Counted from the stretch's first letter, positions 1-9,111 are shown. The stretch: DNA of 64,000 nt from Sphingomonas sp. (GCA_019635535.1 JAHBZH010000001.1:1640995-1704994), one strand, 5' to 3'. Notes: generated from the sequence alone by a model not told the origin. Translations and numbers: made by a program.

Positions 1-1
1 C

Positions 2-1012
2 GGATTGTTCCGACTCATCGCGGGCTTGTCGGGAGTGCGCGCCCTGTTGGATACGGTCTATTCGTTGTCCGGAGACGTGCCGCTCGTGGAAGTGTCCACG
101 GACGGAGTGGATGAATCCGTCCTCCAGCCGGGCGCGGTCGTCATCGGCAGCATTCGCCAGGTCTGCCTGATCCGCAAGATCAGCGCGGGCGGCGCGGTGC
201 TGCATGTCGATACGCCGGTCGAGGAAGGCCGCCGGATGGAGCTGGAGCTGGACACCGGCGAGCATCTTGACGGCACGGTGCTGTGGTGCCGCGGTCTCGA
301 GCTTGGCCTGCGTTTCGACGCGCCGATCGATATCCTGCCGATCCTCGCCCGCGCTTTGGTCAGCCAGCCCGGGGAGCGGCGGCGGATGCCGCGCGTCGAG
401 ATCGCCTGTCCGGCTCTGCTGGAAGGCGACGAACGCACCGAGCTGGTCACCACCCGCGACATCGCGCAGGGCGGCGCCAAGATCGACACTCCCCATCCGC
501 TGGCCATCGACGAGAAGGTAACGTTGACGCCGGAAGGGCTGCGCCCGCTCGCTGGAACAGTGCGGTGGGTCAATGGTTGCACGGCTGGCATCGTCTTCCA
601 TCCGGAGCTGGCCTGGCAGGAAATGATTCCGTGGCTGCGCGCGCGCCGCCATGTGCCGCCCGCGGATTTTCATGCGCCGCCGCCAGAGCCTTCGGCCGAA
701 CCCAATGCTGCGCTGCCCCGGTCCGAAGAAAGCCTGCAGATCAACCTGCCGGCGCGCGTGCGTGAGGGCACGCGGCGCTGGGCGATCGACGTGACCACGC
801 TGACCTCACGGACGGTCGAATTCGATTCGTTCGTGCCGCTGCGGCACGGCACCTTGCTGTGGATCGTGCTGCCCGGCCTGGAAGGCTGGCCCGCCCGCAT
901 CGTCGGGATCGACGGCTATCGCTTCACCTGCGAGTTCACCCAGCCGCTTCATCCGGCGGTCCTCGAGCGCATCCTGGCGGTCGCGTCCATGGAAACGCGC
1001 GCGCGCGCCTGA
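2..1012 (+). CDS. PilZ-domain protein (5' end outside or at window edge)
   Basis: The reading frame is open to the first base. The first possible start is a TTG at position 5, so the true start may lie upstream of the window. The protein has two or three PilZ-like beta-barrel units, at about residues 48-110, 123-205 and 243-330 counted from the TTG. Only the middle one keeps c-di-GMP ligand motifs: an arginine cluster RRRMPR followed by DIAQGG, matching RxxxR and (D/N)x(S/A)xxG. The first and third have the fold pattern but no complete motif. The family is known to bind c-di-GMP and control motility, adhesion or polysaccharide export; the specific role here is unknown. It ends one base before the ATG of the following lipoprotein, so the two are probably co-transcribed. 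Confidence 0.8.
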   Translation, partial: GLFRLIAGLSGVRALLDTVYSLSGDVPLVEVSTDGVDESVLQPGAVVIGSIRQVCLIRKISAGGAVLHVDTPVEEGRRMELELDTGEHLDGTVLWCRGLELGLRFDAPIDILPILARALVSQPGERRRMPRVEIACPALLEGDERTELVTTRDIAQGGAKIDTPHPLAIDEKVTLTPEGLRPLAGTVRWVNGCTAGIVFHPELAWQEMIPWLRARRHVPPADFHAPPPEPSAEPNAALPRSEESLQINLPARVREGTRRWAIDVTTLTSRTVEFDSFVPLRHGTLLWIVLPGLEGWPARIVGIDGYRFTCEFTQPLHPAVLERILAVASMETRARA

Positions 1013-1013
1013 C

Positions 1014-1667
1014 ATGGCGCCTCGCGCTGGCCTTGTTTTCCTCATTCTCGCCAGCCTGATCGCGTCGGCCTGCCAGACACCGGTTCCGGCACCGCCCGAC
1101 GCGGTCGCCGCGCCGCCGGAGGCTGACAATTGGCGGCGGGAGATTCGACCTGCGGATGCGGAACTGCTGGACCGGCTCTCAGATGCCTGGCGCGACGGGC
1201 TTGGCGAAGCGCGTGAACGGGGCTTCGGCCGTCAGATCGACGCGGAAGGCGCATTGCTCGTGGCCGGTGGCGGTTTGCCGCGCGCGGCGCTGCCGCCGGG
1301 CAGCTATCGCTGCCGATTGATTCGCCTTGGCGCGGGGGTGCGCCGCGCGGCCTTTACCGCCTATCCCGCCTATTTCTGCCATGTCGGGGCCGAGGATGCG
1401 CTGCTCGCCTTCACCAAGCAGACGGGATCGGAACGTCCCGCCGGCTATATCTGGGCGGACGGCGACATGCGCGGCGTCTTTCTGGGCGCGCTGGTTCAGG
1501 GCACCGAGACCGAGGTGCGCGCCTATGGCCAGGACACGGCGCGGGATCTTGTCGGCGTCGTCGAACGGGTGGGACCGTTCCGCTACCGCCTCATCATGCC
1601 CTGGCCGCGCAACGGTGCAAAGGCCGACGTGCTCGAGCTGGTGCCGGTCGTGGCGGACACGCCCTAA
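1014..1667 (+). CDS. DUF4893-family lipoprotein
   Basis: The 217-residue protein starts with a lipoprotein signal peptide: hydrophobic LVFLILASLIASAC, with lipobox IASAC and Cys20 as the acylation site. The body (NWRREIRPADAELLDRL, then GSYRCRLIRLG and RYRLIMPWP) matches my memory of DUF4893, a family of unknown function common in sphingomonads. The repeated CR-x-IRLG and FRYRLIMP strands suggest a small beta-rich periplasmic domain. The start codon lies one base after the PilZ stop codon, so translation is probably coupled. A periplasmic or outer-membrane location follows from the lipobox; no function can be assigned. Confidence 0.8.
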   Translation: MAPRAGLVFLILASLIASACQTPVPAPPDAVAAPPEADNWRREIRPADAELLDRLSDAWRDGLGEARERGFGRQIDAEGALLVAGGGLPRAALPPGSYRCRLIRLGAGVRRAAFTAYPAYFCHVGAEDALLAFTKQTGSERPAGYIWADGDMRGVFLGALVQGTETEVRAYGQDTARDLVGVVERVGPFRYRLIMPWPRNGAKADVLELVPVVADTP

Positions 1668-1876
1668 TTCTTGCCGCCCCTGTCACCCTTGCGGGCGCGA
1701 TTGGCGTAGAGCAAAGCCGCGACCAGCGCCGCCGAGCCGACACCGATCGCCGCTCCGGTGACGATCTGGCGTGTGCGCTTCGTGCCCGCCGCCTTATCGG
1801 CCCGAGCCTTGGCGGCGGCCGCCTCCTCCAGGATGCTCGGAGTTTCGTCTTCTGGCTCGGTGGAATCGCTCGACAT
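1664..1876 (-). CDS. Small single-span membrane protein, unknown
   Basis: The 70-residue protein has an acidic N-terminus (SSDSTEPEDETPS), a short Ala/Lys helix and one hydrophobic segment at about residues 41-60 (IVTGAAIGVGSAALVAALLY), followed by a basic tail. The charge pattern suggests the acidic N-terminus faces outside and the basic C-terminus stays in the cytoplasm. The ATG at 1876 is chosen over an upstream in-frame start because GAGGAAC sits just before it. The stop overlaps the convergent stop of the DUF4893 gene by four bases. No family is recognised. Confidence 0.7.
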   Translation of the reverse strand: MSSDSTEPEDETPSILEEAAAAKARADKAAGTKRTRQIVTGAAIGVGSAALVAALLYANRARKGDRGGKN

Positions 1877-1993
1877 CGTTCCTCGCTTCACTGGATCATC
1901 GAACCCGAACTCTAGCCCGGTCGATGCGCAAAAGGGAAGCGGGTGCCGGCGAAACATCGCCCAGCAAGGCCGAGCCGTGCTGGCAGAGACGGT

Positions 1994-2536
1994 CTAGCGG
2001 TTCGCGCGTCCGCGTCCGCAGCGCGCCGGGTCCGCCCAGCTGCCACCGTCGCTGTCGGTGATGCCGCCGCAATTGCTGCCCCTGCGTCCCCGGCCGTTGC
2101 CGGCGGGATCGGCATTGCCGCCACTGTCGCCGTCGGTGAGCCCGGTCCGGTGCCGGCCGCCGCCTCGACCATTGCCGACAGGGTCGGCATAGCGCCCGGT
2201 GTCGTTGTCGGTGACGCCGGAGCCGCGGCGTCCGCGCCCATTGCCGACGGGGTCGGCATAACGGCCGGTGTCGTTGTCGGTGACACCGGAGCCGCGCCGC
2301 CCGCGCCCACGTCCGACCGGGTCGGCATAGCGTCCGGTGTCGTTGTCGGTGACGCCGGAGCCGCGCCGCCCGCGCCCACGCCCGATCGGGTCGGCATAGG
2401 CGCCCACGTCATTGTCGGTCACCTGGAGCGCATGGGCGGGTTCGCCCAATATGGTCATCGCGGCGCTTCCGGCGATCGCGCCGCCGGCGACCTGACCGAG
2501 AAACGAACGCCGGCTGAGCTTGCGCGTCGGTTTCAT
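1994..2536 (-). CDS. Tat-exported tandem-repeat protein (TDxDxGxxADPxG repeats)
   Basis: The 180-residue protein starts with a twin-arginine signal peptide: SRRSFLGQ at residues 8-15, a hydrophobic stretch to about 30, and a likely cleavage after AHA (34-36). The mature part is almost only repeats. Six units begin with T-D-x-D at residues 40, 63, 86, 109, 134 and 160, with a 23-residue period in the first three. Each unit has an acidic head, DNDTGRYADPVG, and a basic tail, RGRGRRGS. The spacing D-x-D-x-G-x-x-x-D resembles calcium-binding loops. Only the last two units carry cysteines (C156, C173), which could form one disulfide. The ATG at 2536 is chosen because an AAGGGGGAG ribosome site precedes it. 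The function is unknown and I do not recognise a named family. Confidence 0.85.
   Translation of the reverse strand: MKPTRKLSRRSFLGQVAGGAIAGSAAMTILGEPAHALQVTDNDVGAYADPIGRGRGRRGSGVTDNDTGRYADPVGRGRGRRGSGVTDNDTGRYADPVGNGRGRRGSGVTDNDTGRYADPVGNGRGGGRHRTGLTDGDSGGNADPAGNGRGRRGSNCGGITDSDGGSWADPARCGRGRANR
1997..2419 (-). repeat. In-gene tandem repeat, 69-bp period, six units
   Basis: The coding repeat of the Tat-exported protein. The first four units are nearly identical at DNA level with a 69-bp period (for example the shared string gggtcggcatagcg); the last two (toward 1997) are diverged and of unequal length. A gradient from uniform to diverged copies suggests recent unit expansion or gene conversion at the N-terminal side. 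Confidence 0.85.
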
Positions 2537-2615
2537 GGTGACTCCCCCTTCACCTGTCCGGCGCGCTGCTTCGAAACGGGCAGCCATGCGAGCTCGAAGA
2601 CGGCCGGAGGAAGCG

Positions 2616-2643
2616 AGACTAGATCAAGCACAAGGGCTGTCAA
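2616..2643 (-). promoter_or_regulatory. Candidate sigma70 promoter of the repeat-protein gene
   Basis: A perfect TTGACA (-35, 2643-2638) and a weak TAGTCT (-10, 2621-2616), separated by 16 bp, lie about 80 bp upstream of the repeat-protein start codon. The perfect -35 is unusual in this GC-rich sequence; the -10 is poor. Confidence 0.35.
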
Positions 2644-2684
2644 GCAGCGCAATGCGCGCATGAATGGGCTAAGGCTGTCTCATC

Positions 2685-3236
2685 ATGGCCGACACCGGAT
2701 TCGCCTTGTTCGATACGCCGCTGGGCGCGTGCGGCATTGCATGGGCCCCGGACGGGTTGATCGGCACATTGCTGTCCGAGCGGGACCCGGCCGCGACCCG
2801 CGCGCGGCTGTCGCGATGCTTCGAGGGACTGGCCGAAGCGGAGCCCACCGACGCGGTCAGGGCCGCCATGCGCGACATCGCCGCGCATCTCGGCGGCGCG
2901 CGCGTCGATTATGTCGACGTCACGCTCGATTTCGGTCGGGTCGGCGCGTGGGAAGCGGCAGTCTATCGCGCGGCGCGCGCCATTCCGTTCGGCGAAACGC
3001 GCACCTATGGCGCGCTTGCCGCGGTGCTCGACGAGCCAGGTGCGGCGCAGGCGGTAGGGCAGGCGCTGGGGCGCAATCCGTGGCCGATCATCGTGCCATG
3101 TCATCGCATCATCGCTGCCGACGGGCGCACCGGCGGCTTTTCCGCGCCGGGTGGGGCAGCGACCAAGCTCAGGCTGTTGGAGATAGAAGGCGCACTGGCG
3201 GCTGACCGGTTGCCGCTCTTTGCGCCGCGCGACTAA
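2685..3236 (+). CDS. ogt: Methylated-DNA--[protein]-cysteine S-methyltransferase
   Basis: This is a suicide DNA-repair protein that moves an O6-alkyl group from guanine onto its own cysteine. The C-terminal DNA-binding domain holds the active-site motif PCHR, with the acceptor Cys139, preceded by the helix-turn-helix region FGETRTYGALA and the arginine-finger region QALGRNPWP. RTGGFSAPGG then closes the substrate pocket. At 183 residues it has the usual length of Ogt/MGMT proteins without an AdaA domain. The N-terminal domain is diverged, as is normal. The start is the ATG that gives a complete N-terminal domain. It is transcribed away from the Tat-repeat gene and converges on the sensor kinase. 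Confidence 0.93.
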   Translation: MADTGFALFDTPLGACGIAWAPDGLIGTLLSERDPAATRARLSRCFEGLAEAEPTDAVRAAMRDIAAHLGGARVDYVDVTLDFGRVGAWEAAVYRAARAIPFGETRTYGALAAVLDEPGAAQAVGQALGRNPWPIIVPCHRIIAADGRTGGFSAPGGAATKLRLLEIEGALAADRLPLFAPRD

Positions 3237-4308
3237 TCGGGCTGGCTGCCCCGTGGAAGGGTGAAGCGGAAGATGGCCCCGCCTTCGTCGCGCGTCGCCC
3301 CGGCCAGCGTGCCGCCATGCGCTTCCACGATCGTCCGGCTGATCGACAGGCCGACGCCCATCCCGTCTTCCTTGCCGCTGCAGAACGGTGTGAACAGCCT
3401 GTCTTCCATCTTAATGCTCAGGCCCGGCCCGGTGTCCTCCACCGCGACCTCAACATTGCCGCCGGATGGTGCGGTCGAGATCACGATGCGTCGCTCATCG
3501 ACATGCCCCATGGCTTCGATCGCATTCTTGATGAGGTTGATCAGCACCTGCTGGATCTGCACCGCGTCGGCCTTGACCCATTTCGCGTAGCGATCGAGGC
3601 GAAACTGGATTTCGACGCCCTCGCGTTGGGCGTGGGGCAGAACCAGCACGGAAACGTCGGCGATGATCGACTGGATATCGTGCGAGGCGGTTTCGGCGCG
3701 CCCTTTGGCGACGAAATCGCGCGCCGCGTCAGCACGTCGGTCGCGCGCTGGTTGGAGCGTGCCGCGGCGTCGATCGCCTGGCGCGCCTCTCGCGTCTCTG
3801 CCGCAGGAAGCGCGGTGATCAAGCGGCGGGCGCTGGCGAGATAATTGGACACGACGGCGAGCGGCTGGCTGAGTTCGTGCGCGAGTGTCGCCGCCATCGC
3901 ACCCATCGCGCTAAGCCGGGAGGCATGGATGAGCTCGCTTTCGGTGCGCCGCAATTCCTCCTCGGTCGCCTTACGGCCGCTGACGTCGCGATAGAAGATG
4001 GCGAGCCTGTCGCGGCTCGGAAAGGCGCGCATCTCGAGCCATGCCGTCCGGCCGTCCGGCCAGGCGTAGCGATGCTCGAACGACACCGGTTTCTGGTCGA
4101 GCATAGCCTGGCGCCAAAGCTCGCCGAGCGTACTGTTGGCGAGATCGGGCCAGGATTCCCAGATCGTCGTTCCGATGATCTGGGATGCGGGACGCCCCTC
4201 GATCCGTTCGCCCTCGGCATTCATTGCGAGAACACGGAAATCGCCGTCGACCAACACGAAACCTTCGCTGATCAGCTGAAGCATTTCGTGCGCTTGATCG
4301 TTCGGCAT
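3233..4308 (-). pseudogene. PAS-domain sensor histidine kinase, broken by a frameshift near 3718-3727
   Basis: Two minus-strand frames together make one kinase. The upstream part (from ATG 4308; GAGG sits 9 bases before it) has a PAS domain at about residues 5-115 and a HisKA dimerisation helix with the phospho-acceptor in LAHELSQPLA (His144). The downstream part has an HATPase domain with N box (NLIKNAIEA), G1 (DTGPGL) and G2 (GMGVGLSIS). At the run of alternating CG bases around 3718-3727 the frame must shift by one base: adding one base joins DVLTR to RDFVAKGRAETASHD, which is the expected linker. Without it the upstream frame runs on as nonsense. The kinase type (HELSQPL) is FixL/DctB-like. 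No response-regulator gene is adjacent. A sequencing error in this GC repeat is possible. Confidence 0.75.
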
Positions 4309-4330
4309 CCGGCTCACCCTCGCGGCAAAA

Positions 4331-4344
4331 CTGATCTAGATTAC
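4331..4344. promoter_or_regulatory. Candidate FNR/FixK-like box upstream of the kinase
   Basis: CTGATCTAGATTAC is an imperfect dyad that matches the anaerobox TTGATNNNNATCAA at 7 of 10 fixed positions, about 23 bp upstream of the kinase start codon. The match is imperfect and the assignment is an inference. Confidence 0.25.
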
Positions 4345-4375
4345 AGTCTCTGCGTCCATGCAAATCTTTCTCTGG

Positions 4376-4440
4376 TTCACAAAAAAGATTAATTAAAAAT
4401 TTAATTTATTAATTTCAGTGTCTTGTGTGTTGACATTAAT
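4376..4440. promoter_or_regulatory. AT-rich intergenic block between divergent kinase and addA
   Basis: About 40 bases (4381-4420) are almost pure A/T, with nested dyads such as ATTAAT repeated in both orientations. This is the most AT-rich stretch I see in the window. It lies between the divergently transcribed kinase gene and addA and probably holds their promoters. A TTGACA occurs at 4430-4435 on the plus strand, but no good -10 follows at the right spacing. Confidence 0.4.
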
Positions 4441-4565
4441 GCGTGGTTCGGAGTTCCTCGTCATCAGGGCCGTGCGCATCGCGCTTCATGCGACAATAAG
4501 CTCGCGCCGGGCAAAAGTCATGTACGGCGATTGTGCTTCGGAACGAAGTGATGCGACAAGGCGGG

Positions 4566-7500
4566 ATGGCCCGACGCCTCGCTCCGTTCGTGCCGCTGGG
4601 CGGCGATCAGCTGCGCGCTTCACATCCGCGCGACCATGCCGCGCTGTCCGCTTCGGCGGGCACCGGCAAGACGCATGTGCTGACCGCGCGGGTGCTGCGG
4701 TTGCTGCTCGCCGGAGCCGATCCCGACTCGATTCTGTGCCTCACCTTCACCAAGGCAGGCGCCGCCGAGATGGCCGAGCGCATCCATGCCCGGCTGGCAT
4801 ATTGGGTGCGCCTCGACGACGCGAGGCTGCGTAAGGAACTGTATGCGCTCAGCGAGCCGAACGATCCGGAAATGCTGGCCCGCGCCCGCACCCTGTTCGC
4901 CCGTGTGCTCGATGCGACTGGCGGGGGTCTGCGCATCCAGACCATCCATGCCTTCGCGCAGAGTCTGCTGGGTGCCTTTCCCGCCGAGGCGGGCCTCACG
5001 CCCGGCTTCCGCCCGCTGGAGGGCCGGGAGGAGCAATTGCTCGCCCGCTCGACGCTTGCCGATCTGCTGGTCCGCGCCGAAAAGGGGAGCGATCTTGGTT
5101 TGATCGCCGACCTGCAGGCCCTGAGTCTCCGGATGGGAGAGGGCGGGGCGGAGGGATTCGTAAAGGCATGTGCCCGCGCGCCCGAGGCGATGGAAACGCT
5201 CGGCCCGCGAGAAGGAATCGAGGCGCGGCTGCGCCATGTCTTCGATCTGCCGTTGGGCGACATCGAGGAAGCGATCGCCGCCGGCTGTGCCGACGACGCG
5301 TTCGACATGGCGCTGGTCGGCGCGATCGGCGCGGCCAATCGCGGCTGGGCAACGGCGACCGGCCTGGCCGCTTGCGACGCCATTGCCGCCTGGCGCGCGC
5401 GCGATGCCTCGGGCCGAGCCGAGACGCTGGACGAACTGGCGCTGGTGGTGCTGACCAAGGCGGGAGAGCCCCGCAAGGCAAGTTCGGGGCTCCTCAAGGC
5501 CGAGCCGGACTATGAGGCGCTCGCCGCACGGCTCGCCGATAACTGCGCGCTGCTGCTGTCGCTGCGCATGCGCGGCGCGATGGTGGCCGTGCTGGCGGCG
5601 GGGCTGCGCGCCGGGCAGGCCTTCGCCGTCGCTTACGCCGACGCCAAGCGCGCGGCGGGCGCCGTGGATTTCGACGATCTGATCCGCATCGCCCAGGCCT
5701 TGCTGGATATGCCCGGCATGGGCGAATGGGTGCGCTACAAGCTCGACCAGCGCACCGATCATATCCTGGTCGACGAGGCGCAGGACACCAATGCGCGGCA
5801 ATGGGCGATCGTCGAGGCTTTGGTCGCCGAATTCTTCGCCGGGGAGGGCGCGCGCGGGCGGCTGCGCACGCTCTTCACGGTCGGCGATTTCAAGCAGGCG
5901 ATCTTCGGCTTCCAGGGCACCAATCCGCGCGAGTTCGAGCGCGCGCGGGCCTATTTCCAGGCCAAGGCGCGGCTGATCCGCGACGCGGCGGAGGAGGCCG
6001 GGCTGCCCGAACGGGAGCTGCCGCCGGATTTCCTCGACTTGTCGATGGACATGAGCTTCCGCTCCTCGCCCGAAATCCTGCGCGTGACCGATCGGGTGAT
6101 CGCCGATCTCGGCCATGAGGCGTTCGGCCTCGTCAAGCGGCCCAATCCCCATGAAAGCCGCCATCGCGACCGGCCCGGATCGGTGACCTTGTGGGCGCCC
6201 TATACCGTCGAGGGCGATGAGGAGCTGGGCGAGGAGGGCTGGGTGGCGGAGGCGACCCGCGCTTATGCCGGCAAGCTCGCCCGGCAGGTGAAGGCCTGGC
6301 TCGACGCGCCCTTCCACCTCGAGAGCCGGAAGCGGCCGCTCCGTGCGGAGGACATATTGATCCTGGTGCGCCGGCGCGGCGATCTCGCCGCTTTGCTGGT
6401 CGCGCGGCTCCATGCGGAGGGCGTGCCGGTGGCGGGCGTCGACCGGCTGCTGCTCTCGGCCCCGCTGGCGGTGCGCGATCTGCTTGCCGCCGCGCGCTTC
6501 GCCGTCCAGCCGCTCGACGATCTCAATCTCGCCGCTCTGCTCGTCTCGCCGCTGATCGGCTGGAGCCAAGACGAGCTGCACGCCGTCGCCGCCGGGCGGG
6601 AGGGGGAGGCCTTGTGGCCGCGCCTGCGCCGGCATGAAGCGGCGTCGCCGGATACGCTCGCGGCGCTGCACGCCATGCTGGCGATGGTCGATTTCGCCAG
6701 CCCGCACGGCTTCTTCGAGGCCCTGCTGTCCGGCCCGCTCGGCGGGCGGCGCAAATTGCTCGAACGGCTCGGCGCGGAAGCGCGCGACCCGATCGAGGAA
6801 TTGCTGTCGGCGGCGCTGGAATTCGAAGGGAAGGGGGCCTCGCTCCAGGCCTTTCTCGACTGGTTCGCGCGCGGCGATGTCGAGATCGTGCGCGATCCTT
6901 CGGGGCCGCAGGGCGCGGTCCGGGTGATGACCGTGCATGGCTCGAAGGGGCTGCAATCGCCGGTGCTGATCCTCGCCGACGCTTGCGCCGATCCGGATCG
7001 CAAGGGCGCGGGCGCCGGTCTCGCCGCGCTGGCGCTGGAAGAGGGCGGGCCCGCCATCCCGGTCTTTCGCCCGCGCAAGGAGGAGCTGGCCGAGCCGCTC
7101 GCTTCGCAGGTCGCCGCGCAGGGCGCGCGCGAGCGGGAGGAGCATTGGCGGCTGCTCTATGTCGCGCTGACCCGCGCCGAAGAGCGGCTCTATGTCGGCG
7201 GGGCCTTGACGCTGCGCGACCGCGACGGCGCGCCGCGGGAAAGTTGGCACCGGGTGGTGGAAAACGCGCTGACGGGGCTTGGCGAGGATTGGACGGAATC
7301 GGCGCGCTGGGGCCGGGAAATGACGCTCGGTTCCGTGCCCGCGCCGCGTGGCGCCACCTTGCCACCACGCGCCGCCGATGCGGCGTTGCCGGATTGGGCA
7401 CGCCGTCCGGCGCGGGTCGAAGCGCGCCCGCCGCGCCCGCTCGCGCCCTCGGCGATCGGGGCGGACGATGCCGCCGATCCGCCGCCAGGACCGGAACTGC

Positions 7501-8009
7501 GCGCCACCGCCGAGCGCGGACGGCTGCTCCACCGCCTGTTCGAGCGGTTGCCCGGGGTCGCGCCCGAAGATCGTCGCGCGCGTGCCGATGCCTGGCTGGC
7601 CGGCGCGACGGGAATCGCCGATCCCGCTGTCCGCGCCGCCCTGATCGACGATGCCTGCCGGGTGATCGAAGACCCCGCTTTCGCCGATCTCTTCTCACCC
7701 GAGGCGTTGGCCGAGGCGCCGGTCGCGGCGGTCATCGCGGACGGTATCGTCGTCGCCGGCACCGCCGACCGGCTGCGCATCACCGACGAGGAAGTGCTGG
7801 TCGCCGATTTCAAGACCGGGCGCCGTGCACCGATCCGCATCGCGGACATTCCTCCGGCGCATCTCCGGCAAATGGCCGCCTATCGTGCTGCGCTGCGCGT
7901 TGTCTTTCCCGATCGTCCGGTCCGCACGGCCCTGCTCTACACGAGCGGTCCGAAGCTCCACGGGTTGGACGACGCGTTGCTCGACGCTCATGCGCCCCAG
8001 GGCGGTTGA
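4566..8009 (+). CDS. addA: Double-strand break repair helicase-nuclease AddA
   Basis: This is an alphaproteobacterial AddA subunit: an N-terminal UvrD-type helicase plus a C-terminal PD-(D/E)XK nuclease, acting with AddB to resect DNA ends for RecA. Motifs seen in order: Walker A ASAGTGKT near residue 30, [11 protein letters not shown] (Ia), [10 protein letters not shown] (II), [14 protein letters not shown] (III), [15 protein letters not shown] (V), [15 protein letters not shown] (VI). The nuclease domain has [13 protein letters not shown] and GTADRL...VLVADFKTG. The length, about 1,147 residues, is normal. Starts at 4533 (GTG), 4551 and 4566 (ATG) are in frame; 4566 fits the family N-terminus (RxLxPLxGDQ) best. 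In relatives addB and murU-type genes precede addA; here they are absent and a kinase lies upstream. trxA follows. Confidence 0.92.
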   Translation: MARRLAPFVPLGGDQLRASHPRDHAALSASAGTGKTHVLTARVLRLLLAGADPDSILCLTFTKAGAAEMAERIHARLAYWVRLDDARLRKELYALSEPNDPEMLARARTLFARVLDATGGGLRIQTIHAFAQSLLGAFPAEAGLTPGFRPLEGREEQLLARSTLADLLVRAEKGSDLGLIADLQALSLRMGEGGAEGFVKACARAPEAMETLGPREGIEARLRHVFDLPLGDIEEAIAAGCADDAFDMALVGAIGAANRGWATATGLAACDAIAAWRARDASGRAETLDELALVVLTKAGEPRKASSGLLKAEPDYEALAARLADNCALLLSLRMRGAMVAVLAAGLRAGQAFAVAYADAKRAAGAVDFDDLIRIAQALLDMPGMGEWVRYKLDQRTDHILVDEAQDTNARQWAIVEALVAEFFAGEGARGRLRTLFTVGDFKQAIFGFQGTNPREFERARAYFQAKARLIRDAAEEAGLPERELPPDFLDLSMDMSFRSSPEILRVTDRVIADLGHEAFGLVKRPNPHESRHRDRPGSVTLWAPYTVEGDEELGEEGWVAEATRAYAGKLARQVKAWLDAPFHLESRKRPLRAEDILILVRRRGDLAALLVARLHAEGVPVAGVDRLLLSAPLAVRDLLAAARFAVQPLDDLNLAALLVSPLIGWSQDELHAVAAGREGEALWPRLRRHEAASPDTLAALHAMLAMVDFASPHGFFEALLSGPLGGRRKLLERLGAEARDPIEELLSAALEFEGKGASLQAFLDWFARGDVEIVRDPSGPQGAVRVMTVHGSKGLQSPVLILADACADPDRKGAGAGLAALALEEGGPAIPVFRPRKEELAEPLASQVAAQGAREREEHWRLLYVALTRAEERLYVGGALTLRDRDGAPRESWHRVVENALTGLGEDWTESARWGREMTLGSVPAPRGATLPPRAADAALPDWARRPARVEARPPRPLAPSAIGADDAADPPPGPELRATAERGRLLHRLFERLPGVAPEDRRARADAWLAGATGIADPAVRAALIDDACRVIEDPAFADLFSPEALAEAPVAAVIADGIVVAGTADRLRITDEEVLVADFKTGRRAPIRIADIPPAHLRQMAAYRAALRVVFPDRPVRTALLYTSGPKLHGLDDALLDAHAPQGG

Positions 8010-8064
8010 GCCGGCGCGTGCGGCACCCTACATCCGGTACGAACTCTGTCAGGAGACACGCATC

Positions 8065-8385
8065 ATGGCCACCAAGACCGTCACCGATTCCTCCTTCCAG
8101 AACGATGTGCTGGGTGCCGACGGGCCCGTTCTGGTCGATTTCTGGGCGGAATGGTGCGGCCCGTGCCGGATGATCGCCCCCGCGCTTGAGGAATTGAGCG
8201 AGGAGCTGGGCGAGAAGGTCACGATCGCCAAGCTCAACATCGACGAGAATCCGGATGCGCCAGCCAAATATGGCGTGCGCGGTATTCCCACGATGATCCT
8301 GTTCAAGAATGGGGAGCCGGCCGCGACCAAGGTCGGCGCGGAGCCCAAGAGCCGCATCCAGGGCTGGCTGGAAGCCGCGCTCTAG
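8065..8385 (+). CDS. trxA: Thioredoxin
   Basis: The 106-residue cytosolic thioredoxin reduces protein disulfides. The redox motif is WCGPC, with cysteines 31 and 34, and the cis-proline loop is GIPT. The motif [11 protein letters not shown] and the C-terminal helix give a full-length, standard fold. AGGAGAC ten bases before the ATG fixes the start; the longer in-frame ORF upstream only overlaps the addA end. It follows addA by 55 bases, an arrangement typical of sphingomonads, so the two are probably transcribed together. Confidence 0.95.
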   Translation: MATKTVTDSSFQNDVLGADGPVLVDFWAEWCGPCRMIAPALEELSEELGEKVTIAKLNIDENPDAPAKYGVRGIPTMILFKNGEPAATKVGAEPKSRIQGWLEAAL

Positions 8386-8410
8386 CCGAACGGGCCGGGG
8401 GAGCGTTGTC

Positions 8411-8785
8411 GTGATCCGCTTGCTCATCACGCTGGCCGCGATCACGCCCGCGTCGGCGTCCACGGCGACGGAGGTGCCGGTGCAAATGGTGGAAAGCCGC
8501 CCCGAAGTGAGGGCACCGCGGCTGCTTTCGATTCCGTCACCCGACAGATTCTATCCGCACTCGGCAATTGCGGCCAGGCTGGAGGGGCTGACGATATTGC
8601 GGTGCCGTCTACCGGTCGATGGTATATTGGCCGACTGCGTCGTGCATCGAAGCTCCGGCGTTGAATCGCTCGACGCGGCGGCCTTGTGGCTGACGAATTA
8701 CGCACGTTATTCGCCGATGATCGAGAGCGGCGTCGAGCGCGAAACCGTGGTGAACTTGCCGATCCGCTGGAAGCTGGCGGAATAA
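8411..8785 (+). CDS. Secreted TonB C-terminal-domain protein
   Basis: The protein of about 124 residues starts at a GTG preceded by GGGGGAG. It has a short signal peptide (IRLLITLAAITPASAS) and then one TonB-C fold: YPHSAIAARLEGLTILRCRLPVDGILADCVVHRSSG and SLDAAALWLTNYARYSP. It lacks the long membrane anchor and Pro-rich spacer of true TonB, so it cannot span the periplasm. Members of this kind are usually annotated as energy transducer TonB, but a free periplasmic role is more likely here. The two cysteines in the domain (C..RLPVDGILADC) may pair. It follows trxA by 25 bases. Confidence 0.75.
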   Translation: MIRLLITLAAITPASASTATEVPVQMVESRPEVRAPRLLSIPSPDRFYPHSAIAARLEGLTILRCRLPVDGILADCVVHRSSGVESLDAAALWLTNYARYSPMIESGVERETVVNLPIRWKLAE

Positions 8786-8859
8786 CCGGAAGGGCTTCAC
8801 GACCTTTTGAGCCGCTTTGGCATGGACGTTCGCGCGTCGCGACACTATGTCGCACGCCG

Positions 8860-9111
8860 ATGGAGCTTCTGCTTGCCCTTCTGTCGCTGCTGACCGTGGC
8901 CACCGGCGCCCGCGCGCCGGAGGCGAGCGCGCATGCGGCCGCGGCGCAGGTCGATACGCTCCGCGCGCTCGCGCCGCGCCCGGCCGGCGTCGCGCTGCCC
9001 GCGCCGCGCCCGGCGACGCCGGCCGAAGCGCCGCGCGCGCCGGATCAGCCCGCGCCGGCCTTGGTGCTGAAGCCCGCCGTTCCGATTTATGCGGACCGCC
9101 TGATCGAATGA
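8860..9111 (+). CDS. Small secreted Ala/Pro-rich protein, unknown
   Basis: A predicted 83-residue product has a signal peptide ([19 protein letters not shown]) and an Ala/Pro-rich mature part ([21 protein letters not shown]) ending in [17 protein letters not shown]. No ribosome binding site is convincing. Codon use is GC-rich in third positions like its neighbours, and the frame ends cleanly before secA. It has no recognised domain. It may be a real small exported protein or a chance frame. Confidence 0.4.
   Translation: MELLLALLSLLTVATGARAPEASAHAAAAQVDTLRALAPRPAGVALPAPRPATPAEAPRAPDQPAPALVLKPAVPIYADRLIE

Noticed and set aside
1994..2536. 69-bp repeats as a CRISPR array
   Set aside because: Repeats are contiguous, without unique spacers, and encode a conserved peptide in frame.
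1943..3205. 420-codon plus-strand frame across the Tat-repeat gene and ogt
   Set aside because: Low-complexity Ala/Gly/Val translation of the antisense repeat, then an out-of-frame reading of ogt; no ribosome site.
4620..7532. 970-codon open frame on the minus strand across addA
   Set aside because: Shadow of GC-rich codon use in addA; no ribosome site, no domain, Arg/Gln/His-rich product.
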